NCBI GenBank assembly: GCA_001298575.1
Contig: LJCV01000266.1
Location: 1-62,223, forward strand
Source of the DNA: Actinobacteria bacterium OK074
GTDB lineage: Bacteria > Actinomycetota > Actinomycetes > Streptomycetales > Streptomycetaceae
Reading direction: 5' to 3'
Length of the DNA: 62,223 nucleotides
In this document: piece after piece, positions 8,315-20,166 of the stretch
Numbering within the stretch: position 1 is the first letter of the stretch
Layout of the letters: each line of letters begins with the position of its first letter
Notes under the pieces: model-generated
Database searches by the model: none
Told to the model about the DNA's origin: nothing
What the model saw: only the letters and a program-made list of their open reading frames with translations
Made by a program: the position numbers and the translations under genes

Positions 8315-9786
8315 GACGTACCGCACCTCTCCACGAACCGACGGGCCACGCCGGGCGCGGCGGCCCAGTGCGTGTGCAGATAACTCGCGTGCACACTCTG
8401 CTGCACGAAACCTTCGACGCGCCGCTCGGGTGCGCGCATCCCCCAGGCCGGAGCCGGCCCCGCCCCCGGCTCGACGACGGTCCGGTGGAACTCGTGCCCC
8501 CGCAGCCGCGTTCCGGCGACGGCGAGCACACTGTCGCCGACGGCCACGGCGTCCCGGTAGCCGAGGGTGAGCCGCTCGGCCAGCCGGGCGGCGGCGTCGA
8601 GCACCCCGCACATCGGCAGCCCGTCCAACTCCCGGCACAAATACAGCAGTCCGGCACACTCGGCGGCCACCGGAGCACCGCTCAGGGCAAGTTCACCAAC
8701 GGCCTTGCGCAACGGCTCGTTGGCGGACAACTCGGCGGCGTACACCTCGGGAAACCCGCCCCCGATGACCAACCCACGGGTCCCGTCCGGCAGTTGCTCG
8801 TCCCGCAACGGATCGAAGACGACGACGTCGGCCCCCGCGGCGGCGAGCAGTTCGGTGTGCTCGGCGTAGGAGAAGGTGAAGGCGGGCCCACCGGCAACAG
8901 CGACGGTGACTCCACCCAGCCTGTCCGGCGTTTGAGGACAAGGCCGTTCAGGCCGATGGCGGGGGTCTGGGGGCGCAGCCCCCGGGGACGGGACGGGAAG
9001 GGGCGGCGGGGGCGAGAAACCCAGCACCCCCTCAGCCGCATCCCAAGCCGCCCCCGACAACACCCCCGCACTACGCGCCAGCGCGACCAACGCCTCCAGA
9101 TCACACCCGTCGGCGACCTGCGCCCCCATCGCCGCCACCGCCTCCACCGCCGCCCCCCGCCGCTCGGCCACCGGCACCAACCCCAAGTGCCGCGAAGGCG
9201 TGTCCACTTGGGCAACCCGCCGCAGCACCCCCAGCACCGGCACCCCCACCGACTCCAACGCCTCCCGCAACAACACCTCGTGCCGGTCGGACGCGACCTT
9301 GTTCAGGATCACGCCCCCGACCCGCACCTCCGGATCCCACGACACGAACCCGTGCACCAGCGCCGCCACCGACCGCGACTGCGCCGACGCGTCCACGACG
9401 AGCACCACCGGCGCCCGCAGCAACTTCGCCACCTGCGCGGTGGACGCCAACTCCCCTTCCCCCGCGGCCCCGTCGTACAGCCCCATCACACCCTCGACGA
9501 CAGCGATGTCACACCCGCGCGCACCGTGCGCGAAGAGCGGCCCGATCAACTCCGGCCCGCACAGGTACGCGTCGAGGTTCCGCCCCACCCGCCCGGTCGC
9601 GAGCGCGTGGTAGCCGGGGTCGATGTAGTCGGGCCCCACCTTGTGCGGAGACACGGCGAGTCCGCGCGCGGCGAACGCGGCCATCAACCCCGTGGCAACG
9701 GTGGTCTTCCCACTGCCGGAGGACGGCGCGGCGATCACCAGCCGAGGCACGGCACACGAAGAGGAAGCAGCCGAGGGTGAGTTCAC
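8311..9786 (-). CDS. cobB: Hydrogenobyrinic/cobyrinic acid a,c-diamide synthase
   Basis: CobB amidates the a and c side chains with glutamine and ATP. The 491-residue protein has an N-terminal ATPase domain (P-loop SGSGKTT at residues 23-29, HKVGPDYIDPGYH, VVEGVMGLYDG) and a C-terminal class I glutamine amidotransferase domain with the nucleophile in VAAECAGLLYL (Cys376) and HEFHRT near the end. Residues 258-291, between the domains, are a Pro/Arg-rich insert encoded by a dispersed Streptomyces repeat. The GTG at 9786 lies 4 nt after the cobO stop; a second in-frame GTG at 9750 is an alternative start just before the P-loop. Confidence 0.92.
   Translation of the reverse strand: MNSPSAASSSCAVPRLVIAAPSSGSGKTTVATGLMAAFAARGLAVSPHKVGPDYIDPGYHALATGRVGRNLDAYLCGPELIGPLFAHGARGCDIAVVEGVMGLYDGAAGEGELASTAQVAKLLRAPVVLVVDASAQSRSVAALVHGFVSWDPEVRVGGVILNKVASDRHEVLLREALESVGVPVLGVLRRVAQVDTPSRHLGLVPVAERRGAAVEAVAAMGAQVADGCDLEALVALARSAGVLSGAAWDAAEGVLGFSPPPPLPVPSPGAAPPDPRHRPERPCPQTPDRLGGVTVAVAGGPAFTFSYAEHTELLAAAGADVVVFDPLRDEQLPDGTRGLVIGGGFPEVYAAELSANEPLRKAVGELALSGAPVAAECAGLLYLCRELDGLPMCGVLDAAARLAERLTLGYRDAVAVGDSVLAVAGTRLRGHEFHRTVVEPGAGPAPAWGMRAPERRVEGFVQQSVHASYLHTHWAAAPGVARRFVERCGTS
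8914..9015 (-). repeat. Dispersed Streptomyces GC-rich repeat embedded in frame in cobB
   Basis: On the minus strand this stretch contains the blocks CCCCGGGGGCTGCGCCCCCA, GGCCTGAACGGCC and CCTCAAACGCCGGACAGG. I recognise these as the common intergenic repeat of Streptomyces genomes. The first block forms a C/G-rich hairpin. Here it lies entirely inside cobB without breaking the frame and encodes a 34-residue proline-rich linker between the two catalytic domains. The identification is from memory, not from a search. Confidence 0.75.
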
Positions 9787-9790
9787 AGCG

Positions 9791-10390
9791 TCACCACTCG
9801 ATCCCTCTCTGACCCTTCTGCCCCACGTCCATCGGATGCTTGACCTTGGACATGTCGGTCACGAGATCGGCGAACTCGACCAGCTTCTCAGGGGCGTTGC
9901 GCCCGGTGATCACGACGTGCTGGTTCCCCGGCCGGTCCCGCAGCACGGAGACGACCTCGTCGACATCGACCCACCCCCAGTGCATCGGATACGCGAACTC
10001 GTCGAGCACGTACAGCTGGTACGTCTGCGCCGCCAGGTCCCGCTTGACCTGCTCCCAGCCCTCCCGGGCCTTCTCCTCGTTGTCCAGCTGAGCGTCCCGC
10101 TGCACCCAGGACCAGCCCTCGCCCATCTTGTGCCAGGCGACGGACCCGCCCTCGCCGGAGTCCCCGAGCACCCGCAACGCCCGCTCCTCGCCGACCTTCC
10201 ACTTCGCCGACTTGACGAACTGGAACACCCCGATCGGCCACCCCTGGTTCCAGGCGCGCAGCGCGAGCCCGAACGCGGCGGTCGACTTGCCCTTGCCGAC
10301 GCCCGTGTGCACGACGACGAGCGGCCGATTGCGCCGCTGACGGGTCGTCAGACCGTCCTCGGGCACGACACTCGGCTGTCCCTGCGGCAT
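9791..10390 (-). CDS. cobO: Cob(I)yrinic acid a,c-diamide adenosyltransferase
   Basis: CobO/BtuR type corrinoid adenosyltransferase, which adds the 5'-deoxyadenosyl group to Co(I) using ATP. The 199-residue protein has the unusual P-loop VVVHTGVGKGKSTAAFG (residues 26-42), QFVKSAKWKVGEE, and YVLDEFAYPMHWGW (Walker B region), ending with KHPMDVGQKGQRGIEW as is usual. The ATG overlaps the chelatase stop (TAATG). It acts just after cobalt insertion and diamide formation, which fits its place between the chelatase genes and cobB. Confidence 0.95.
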   Translation of the reverse strand: MPQGQPSVVPEDGLTTRQRRNRPLVVVHTGVGKGKSTAAFGLALRAWNQGWPIGVFQFVKSAKWKVGEERALRVLGDSGEGGSVAWHKMGEGWSWVQRDAQLDNEEKAREGWEQVKRDLAAQTYQLYVLDEFAYPMHWGWVDVDEVVSVLRDRPGNQHVVITGRNAPEKLVEFADLVTDMSKVKHPMDVGQKGQRGIEW

Positions 10391-12401
10391 TACGCGGCCC
10401 TCCTGTTGCCCTGAACTTCCCTGACCAGACCGGCGATCGAGTCCGCCCGCAACTCGTCCAACGTCACGGCCGTACCGCCCAGTTCACCGGCGAGCCGCCC
10501 GGCGAGCCCGAGCCGCACCGGCCCCGACTCGCAGTCGACGACGACGGAGGCGACCCCGTCGGCCGCGAACAACCGCGCCGCACGCCCCGCCAGTGCGACC
10601 GGCTCGGGGCCACCGGTGGCCCGCCCGTCGGTCACGACCACGACCAACGCCCGCCGCGCCGCGTCCCGCAACCGCTCGACCCGCAGCACGTCATGGGCGC
10701 GCAACAGCCCCGCCGCGAGCGGCGTCCGCCCGCCGGTGGGCAGCGACTCCAGCCGTACGGCGGCGGCGTCGACGGACGAGGTCGGCGGCAGCGCGACCTC
10801 GGCGGCCGACCCGCGAAACGTCACCAGCCCCACCTTGTCCCGCCGTTGGTACGCGTCGAGCAGCAACGACAGCACGGCGCCCTTCACCGCGCTCATCCGC
10901 TGCCGGGCCGCCATCGACCCGGACGCGTCGACCACGAACAGCACGAGGTTGCCCTCACGCCCCTCCCGGGTCGCCTGCCGCAGATCGTCCCGGCGTACCA
11001 CCAGCCCACGGCCGGACCGGCCCCGCGCCCGCTGATGCGGCGCCGCGGCCTGCACGGTCGCCGCCAAGTGCAGCTTGGTGAGCGCTCCTTGGGGCCGCCG
11101 GGCCCCGGTCGTCCGCCCGTGCTCGGTCCGCGCCCGCGACCGCCGCCCGGCGGCACCCTCACCGATCCCGGGCACGCTCAGCACCTTGGTGCGGAACGGC
11201 TCGGTGGCACGGACAGCCGACTGCTCGGAAGCGCCCGACGGCTGCGGTTCACCACCCTCCCCGGCCTCGGGCCGGGCCCCGGTGTCCCCGCCCTGGGGCC
11301 CGTCGGAGTCCGACGCGGGCGGCTGCCCGCCCCCGTCACCGGGCCCGTCGGGATCGGGATCCGGCTCCGGATCCTCGTCACCCGAACCGTCCGACCCCGC
11401 GAACTCCTCCAGGGTCTCGTCGAGCTTGTCCTGGTCAAGTCCCGGCGCGTCAAAGGGGTTACGCCGCCTGCGGTGCGGCAGCGCGAGCAGCGCCGCCTGC
11501 CGTACGTCCTCGGCGAGCACGTCGGTCCGCCCGGCCCGAGCGGCCAGCGCCACCGCCGTACGCGCCATCACGATGTCAGCGCGCATCCCATCGACCTCGA
11601 AGGCCGCACAGGTCGCCGCGATCTGCCGCAACGCCCCGTCGCCCAGCCGCACGGACGGCAACAACTCCCGGGCGTCCGCGATGCGTTGACGTACGGCGGT
11701 CTCCTCGTCCGCCCAACGCGCCGCGAACTCCGCGGGATCGTCGTCGTAGGCGAGCCGGCGCCGCACGACCTCCACCCGCTGGTCGGGCTCCCGCGAGGCG
11801 GCGACCTCGACGGTGAGCCCGAACCGGTCGAGGAGTTGGGGCCGCAGCTCGCCTTCCTCGGGGTTCATGGTCCCGACGAGCAGGAACTTCGAGGCATGCC
11901 GTACGGAGACGCCCTCGCGCTCGACGTAGGAGGCACCCATGGCGGCGGCGTCGAGGAGCAGGTCGACCAAGTGGTCGTGCAGCAGGTTGACTTCGTCGAC
12001 GTAGAGGATCCCGCGGTGGGCGTCGGCGAGGAGCCCCGGCTCGAACGCCTTCACCCCCTCGGCGAGGGCACGCTCGATGTCCAGCGCGCCGACCAGCCGG
12101 TCCTCCGAGGCACCGACGGGCAGTTCGACCATGCGCGCCGGCCGCGTCTCGAACGCCCCGGGGTCGTGCGGCCCGTCCGGGCACGCGGGATCGGGGGAGT
12201 CCGGGTCACAGGAGAAACGGCACCCGGAGACGACGTCCAGCGTCGGCATGAGCGCCGAAAGCGCCCGCACCGCCGTCGACTTGGCGGTGCCCTTCTCGCC
12301 GCGCACCAGCACACCGCCGACCGCGGGCGACACGGCGTTCAGCAGCAGCGCGAGGCGCAGGTCGTCCTGGCCCACTACGGCCGTGAACGGAAACGGGGTA
12401 C

Positions 12402-12405
<4 letters not shown>
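10390..12405 (-). CDS. ChlI/ChlD-like fused cobaltochelatase ATPase subunit
   Basis: This is the ATPase and VWA partner expected to power CobN, replacing CobS/CobT. The 671-residue protein has an N-terminal AAA+ domain of the magnesium-chelatase I type (Walker A GEKGTAKST at 36-44, Walker B ILYVDEVNLLHDHL, sensor TMNPEEGELRPQLLDRFG), then an acidic Pro/Gly/Asp linker (about 330-390), and a C-terminal von Willebrand A domain with a MIDAS motif DASGSM near residue 490. The GTG start overlaps the cobN stop (GTGA). Function with CobN is inferred from tight linkage and from the absence of other chelatase genes here. Confidence 0.9.
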
Positions 12406-16063
<3,658 letters not shown>

Positions 16064-16067
<4 letters not shown>

Positions 16068-17608
16068 GCGGGCGCTCCCGGTGGAATGAAAGGCAGTCCT
16101 TGCGGCGCGCCCGACTCGATGAGCCGCCACAACGCGCCCGTGTCCGCGTGCTGTTCGATCAGGTCGCCGAGCCGGTCGAGCTGCTCCTCGCGCAGCGCGG
16201 CGAACGACGTACCGTCGGCCGGTACGAAGCGGCGGCCCGCGGTGGCCGCCACCTCGCGCAGGAAGGCGCGCCGGAAACCGTCCGACTCCAGCGAGCCGTG
16301 CCAGTGCGTGCCCCACACGGCGCCGACCCGGCAACCGTCCAAAAAGGCATCTCCGCCCATGACTTCGGCGACGCCGTGGTGGATCTCGTACCCTTCGACC
16401 CGTTCGCCGAGCGCCTCGCCGACCGGCCGGGTGAGCGTCTTCTCCCGCGCGAACCGCACCCGCAGCGGCAGCACCCCGAGACCGGCCACGTGCCCGAGCC
16501 GGCTCTCGACCTCGTCCTCGATGTGCTCGCCGAGGATCTGGAAACCGCCGCAAATGCCCAGCACAGGACGGCCGTCGGCGGCCCGCCGCACGATCGCTTC
16601 GGCCAACCCCCGTTCGCGCAGCCACTCCAGCGCGCGCACGGTTCCCCGGGTCCCCGGGATCACCACGAGGTCGGCGTCGGCCAGCTCCTCCGGCCGGTCC
16701 ACGAACCGTACGACGACGCCGGGTTCGGCCGCGAGGGCGTCCACGTCGGTGAAGTTGGACATCAGCGGAACGGCGCACACGGCGACCCGGAGCACGTCCT
16801 CCCCGGCGGGCGCGTCCACGTTCGACTCCCGTACGGTGCCGCGCAGCGAGACCCTCCCCCACGCTCGGCTTCGCTCGCGCGGGGGGACCCCCATCCCGTC
16901 CTCCTCGTCGATGCCCAGGCCGTGCCGGTACGGCAGCACGCCGTACGTGTGCCGCCCGGTGAGGCCGTGCAGCATGTCCAACCCCGGTTCCAGGAGCGAG
17001 ACATCGCCCCGGAACTTGTTGACGAGGAACCCGGCGACGAACGCCTGGTCCTCCGGGCTGAGCAGCGCGACCGTCCCGAAGAAGGAGGCGAAGACACCGC
17101 CGCGATCGATGTCCCCGACGACGAGCACGGGCAGCCGCGCGTTGCGGGCGATCCCCATGTTCACGATGTCGGTCCGCCGAAGATTGATCTCGGCCGGAGA
17201 GCCGGCCCCCTCACAGATCACCGCGTCATACGTGCCCCGCAATTCGGCGAGGCAGTCCAACACGGTTCCCAGCAGCTGCTGTTGGCGTCCGCCGTGGTAG
17301 CCGCGCGCACTGAGTTCGCCCACCGGCTTTCCCAGCAGCACGACTTGGCTGCTCTGCTCGCCACCGGGCTTGAGCAGCACGGGGTTCATGAGTGCGGTCG
17401 GTTCGATCCGGCACGCCTGCGCCTGCATGGCCTGCGCCCGCCCGATCTCGGCGCCCTCGCGCGTCACGAACGAGTTGAGCGACATGTTCTGCGCCTTGAA
17501 CGGCGCGACCTTGACGCCCTGCCGCACCAGCCACCGGCAGATCCCGGCGGTCACGACGCTCTTCCCGGCGTCGGAGGTGGTACCGGCGACGAGCAGCCCG
17601 CCCCTCAT
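16064..17608 (-). CDS. cobQ: Cobyric acid synthase CobQ
   Basis: CobQ amidates side chains b, d, e and g of adenosylcobyrinic acid diamide. The 514-residue protein has the DTBS-like ATPase domain (LLVAGTTSDAGKS, FKAQNMSLNSFVT, ICEGAGSPAEINL, VGDIDRGGVFAS) and a C-terminal glutamine amidotransferase domain with Cys353 in LGICGGFQILGE and a catalytic His in the YEIHHG/GTHWHG region. Residues 239-252 are a repeat-derived insert in the hinge between the domains. The ATG overlaps the cobD stop (ATGA). Confidence 0.95.
16852..16894. repeat. Dispersed Streptomyces inverted repeat embedded in frame in cobQ
   Basis: The plus strand reads CCCTCCCCCACGCTCGG, then CTTCGCTCGCGCGGGGGG and ACCCCCAT. I recognise this motif as very common between Streptomyces genes, where it forms a hairpin with C-run and G-run ends. 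Here it is inside cobQ, adds about 14 codons (residues 239-252, including PPRERSRAWGR) and keeps the frame. Recognition is from memory. Confidence 0.75.
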
Positions 17609-18576
17609 GCGGCAAGTCCCTTCATCAGCGGCCGTGGTGATCGCAACCGTCCGACGGCCCACCGGGCCCCCACGCTCGCGCCCAGCGCCAGCCAGGTCAC
17701 GCGCCGGGACAGCCGTACGGCCCGTTCGACGTCGGTCACGGCGACGGCGCGCCCGCCGCCGTTCAGCACCGGCCGGTGCTCGACCCGGCCGCCGTAGGCG
17801 AGCGTGCCGCCGAGCCGGACCCCGAGGGCGCCCGCGAACGAGGCTTCCACGGGACCGGCGTTGGGGCTCGGGTGCTTGGCCGCGTCGGCGCGCCAGGCCC
17901 GTACCGCAGCGCGCGGAGCGCCCCCCGCGGCGGCGGTGAGGACGGCGGTCAGACGCGCCCCCGGCCAGCCGGCGAGATCGTCGAGGCGGGCGGAGGCCCA
18001 GCCGTACCGCCGGTAGTGGGGCGACTTGTGGCCAACCATGGCGTCCAGGGTGTTGACCGCGCGGAACCCCACCAGCCCCGGGACACCACCCACGGCTCCC
18101 CAGACCAGCGCGCCGACCACCGCGTCCGAGGTGTTCTCGGCGACGGACTCGACGACGGCACGGGCGATTCCGTCGGCGTCCAGGGCCTGTGGATCGCGCC
18201 CGCACAGGTGCGGCAGCCGCTCCCGGGCGCCCTCGACATCGCCGTCGGCCAGGGCCCGGCCGATGGTCCGGGCCTCGCGCGCGAGCGACGTACCGCCCAC
18301 AACGGCCCAGGTGGCGGCCGCGGTCAGCGCGACCGAGGCGGCGGTGGAGGTACGGACCCGGCGGGCGGCGACGGCACCGAGCGTGACCGCCCCGCCGACG
18401 CAGACGGCGGTGTGCAGCGCGCCCCACCCGCGGTGGTCCCGCCACAGCACCTGTTCCACGGCGCCCGCGGCCCGCCCGAACGCGGCGACCGGATGCCCGC
18501 GGCGAGGATCGCCGAGCAGCAGGTCACCGACGAGGCCGGCGGCGGCGCCGTACGCGAAGACGCGATCGGCACCCAC
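17605..18576 (-). CDS. cobD: Adenosylcobinamide-phosphate synthase (CobD/CbiB)
   Basis: Membrane enzyme that joins aminopropanol (or its phosphate) to adenosylcobyric acid. The 323-residue protein shows FAYGAAAGLVGDLLLGDPRRGHPVAAFG at the N-terminus, VVESVAENTSDAVVGALVWG, NTLDAMVGHKSPHYRRYGW and KHPSPNAGPVEASFAGAL, all diagnostic, with several hydrophobic segments. The GTG at 18576 was chosen because the family starts just before the FAYG block and the codons upstream fall in the leader. It is the first enzyme gene behind the cobalamin riboswitch and opens the right cob operon. Confidence 0.93.
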   Translation of the reverse strand: MGADRVFAYGAAAGLVGDLLLGDPRRGHPVAAFGRAAGAVEQVLWRDHRGWGALHTAVCVGGAVTLGAVAARRVRTSTAASVALTAAATWAVVGGTSLAREARTIGRALADGDVEGARERLPHLCGRDPQALDADGIARAVVESVAENTSDAVVGALVWGAVGGVPGLVGFRAVNTLDAMVGHKSPHYRRYGWASARLDDLAGWPGARLTAVLTAAAGGAPRAAVRAWRADAAKHPSPNAGPVEASFAGALGVRLGGTLAYGGRVEHRPVLNGGGRAVAVTDVERAVRLSRRVTWLALGASVGARWAVGRLRSPRPLMKGLAA

Positions 18577-18580
18577 GGGG

Positions 18581-18640
18581 TCAGCCGGTCGCCGCAGTGG
18601 ACGGAGTGCTCGTACTGGTCGGCAACGGGCAGCCGCGCAT
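18581..18640 (-). CDS. Possible 19-residue leader peptide between riboswitch and cobD
   Basis: An ATG at 18640 opens a 19-codon frame (MRGCPLPTSTSTPSTAATG) that ends 4 nt before the cobD GTG. A GAGGA sequence lies 10 nt upstream of the ATG, whereas cobD itself has no clear ribosome binding site. Translation of this leader could therefore deliver ribosomes to cobD, and the riboswitch could act through the leader's initiation site. It may also be a chance open frame. The peptide has no recognised family. Confidence 0.4.
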   Translation of the reverse strand: MRGCPLPTSTSTPSTAATG

Positions 18641-18689
18641 GGCGAATATGTCCTCACTCAGGGTGTCCACGCCCTGGTTCGACGAGACC

Positions 18690-18830
18690 GGCGGCGAGAG
18701 TTCCTGGCTTCCGGGGCGTACTGCCCCGGTGACAGTGGCGGGACCGCGCCGGATTCGCACCGGCTTCCTCTCCTGCCGCCGTACATGGCCCCGGCAGTCC
18801 ACCACGCCCTTGGAACACCAGTCAACTTGC
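18690..18830 (-). promoter_or_regulatory. Cobalamin (B12) riboswitch
   Basis: On the minus strand the leader contains the conserved core in order: AGAGGAAGCCGGTGCGAATC, CCGGCGCGGTCCCGCCACTG (B12 box at about 18733-18739), then GGAAGCCAGGAACTCTCGCC. These match the P3-P6 core of the cobalamin riboswitch family (Rfam RF00174 type). It sits 110-250 nt ahead of cobD and should switch off the right cob operon when adenosylcobalamin is abundant. No intrinsic terminator with a U-run follows, so control is probably at translation, as is usual in actinobacteria. Outer boundaries are approximate. Confidence 0.92.
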
Positions 18831-19137
18831 CGTTGACCTGCACGGCAGGGGTGTGCGGATCCCCACACCGCTGAAATCTCGTCAGCCGTCCGGATCGGCG
18901 CTTTCCGGGCTCTTTCCGGACGCCGAAGCTGGGAAGACTAAGGGAACGGTAGTACGAACAACCACAGTACGAATGCCGAGAGCGCCGACGAGCGGCATTG
19001 GGTGATTCGTTGCGGGGAGACGAACCTGGTGTGGCCGGGGCCTTCCGCTGCCCGAGGGGCGGCGGGCGGACGCGGCGCTCGGGGGGTGTCGCGGTGAGAC
19101 GCCGGGTCGGGGCGCTGACTTTAGTGAGGAGGTTGGT
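18831..19137. promoter_or_regulatory. Intergenic promoter region with AGTACGAA direct repeat
   Basis: This 307-nt gap separates the riboswitch (transcribed left) from the DUF397 gene (transcribed right) and should hold both promoters. It contains an exact direct repeat AGTACGAA at 18951-18958 and 18966-18973 (15-nt period), which reads TTCGTACT on the minus strand, in a relatively AT-rich patch. I see no gene in it. A binding site for a regulator of the cob operon or of the neighbouring module is possible. Confidence 0.45.
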
Positions 19138-19347
19138 GTGATCGACAGGGAGCCGTCGGCGTGGCAATGGGCCAAGAGTGGTTATTCGACTGACAGCGGG
19201 GGTGACTGTGTGGAAGTCGCCGTAGAGGGGGCGCGCATCCTCGTGCGTGACTCGAAACGGCGCGAAGGTCCGGTGCTCGTCTTCCGTGGTACCGCGTGGT
19301 GTGGTTTGCTGGCTGGGCTTGAGGACCCGGCGGCGGACGGTTTCTGA
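19138..19347 (+). CDS. DUF397 domain protein
   Basis: A 69-residue protein of the DUF397 family, shown by WAKSGYSTDSGGDCVEVAV near the start and VLVRDSKRREGPVLVF-like residues after it. DUF397 proteins are usually encoded beside WhiJ-like HTH proteins in streptomycetes, and the pair behaves as a regulator with a small partner. The GTG start has an excellent GAGGAGG 5 nt upstream. The matching HTH gene here is 0.8 kb away on the other strand, with two membrane protein genes between. Molecular function is unknown. Confidence 0.88.
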   Translation: MIDREPSAWQWAKSGYSTDSGGDCVEVAVEGARILVRDSKRREGPVLVFRGTAWCGLLAGLEDPAADGF

Positions 19348-19377
19348 AGAACCGTCCAGGGGACGGGAGGGACCCGC

Positions 19378-19686
19378 ATGGGGGACAGGGCCAAGGAAGC
19401 AGCGGCACGGGCGGGGGTTCCCCCCGTGCCTCGTATCTCAGTGGTGGCGGCAGCCCCGCTCGCACTTTTCTCCATGACCACAGGCATGCTCGCCGTGGGC
19501 CTCGGGGCCCTGGCGGCGCTCCTGGTGCCGGGCAGTCCGGCGCGGGCTCTGGTGTGGATGGTCGTGACGATCCTCGTCGCGGCCTGCGCCGGGTTCTGGT
19601 GGGGATTCACTCCGGTCACGGACCGCCTCCGCGTCCTGGGCCGGATTCTGCCGGCGGTTCTGCCACCGGATTCGCGGGGTCGTTGA
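19378..19686 (+). CDS. Small two-helix membrane protein, unknown function
   Basis: 102 residues with two hydrophobic helices (about 24-52 and 57-76) flanked by basic ends. No family recognised. The ATG follows GGGAGG by 5 nt. It begins 30 nt after the DUF397 stop, so the two are probably one transcript. Its last 71 nt overlap the end of the convergent membrane protein gene, which is unusual in such a genome. It may be a membrane partner of the DUF397/HTH regulatory pair, an inference from position only. Confidence 0.6.
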   Translation: MGDRAKEAAARAGVPPVPRISVVAAAPLALFSMTTGMLAVGLGALAALLVPGSPARALVWMVVTILVAACAGFWWGFTPVTDRLRVLGRILPAVLPPDSRGR

Positions 19687-20128
19687 CCGCGGACTGTTCC
19701 TGAGCCGACGGACGACGGCGCAGCGCCCTGCCCGCGCCTGCGGCGAGGGCGGTGACGAGCGCTGCGCCGAGCCCGCCCAGCACGGTCGTGGTGAGCGGGG
19801 TGAACGCGCCCGGACCGAGGCTGGGCGCGACCCGCGTGGACACGGCGATGCTGAACAGCAGGACGCTGCCGCACGCCGTGCCCAGCAGTAGACGGGTCGT
19901 GAGCAGCCGCACCTCGCCCTCGACCCGGGCGTTCTCGACGTCTATGAGGGCCTCGGCCCACTCGCGCTGTTGCATCGCGTACGCCTTGAGCATGCCGTCG
20001 TCGAGCGGGACGGGACCTTCCCTTTCGGCGCACGCGGGCTCCGGTGGGACGGCGGGAGGTTCCCCCGCCACGGCGAAACGGATCGTGTGCAGCCGCCTGC
20101 ACCACTCAAGGAAACCGAAGACCGCCAT
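19616..20128 (-). CDS. Membrane protein with two C-terminal helices, unknown function
   Basis: 170 residues. The N-terminal half (to about 85) is soluble and contains AYAMQQREWAEALIDVENARVEGEVRLL, a likely amphipathic or coiled-coil helix. Two hydrophobic helices follow (about 88-107 and 115-135), and the tail is Pro/Glu-rich. The ATG at 20128 has GGGGAGG 3-5 nt upstream; earlier codons lie in the gap after the HTH gene. It follows the HTH gene by 38 nt on the same strand, so they are likely co-transcribed. Its 3' end overlaps the opposite gene by 71 nt. Confidence 0.65.
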   Translation of the reverse strand: MAVFGFLEWCRRLHTIRFAVAGEPPAVPPEPACAEREGPVPLDDGMLKAYAMQQREWAEALIDVENARVEGEVRLLTTRLLLGTACGSVLLFSIAVSTRVAPSLGPGAFTPLTTTVLGGLGAALVTALAAGAGRALRRRPSAQEQSAVNDPANPVAEPPAESGPGRGGGP

Positions 20129-20166
20129 GGGCCCTCCCCGTAGTTCGCCCGGAGCCGTCCCCCGGA

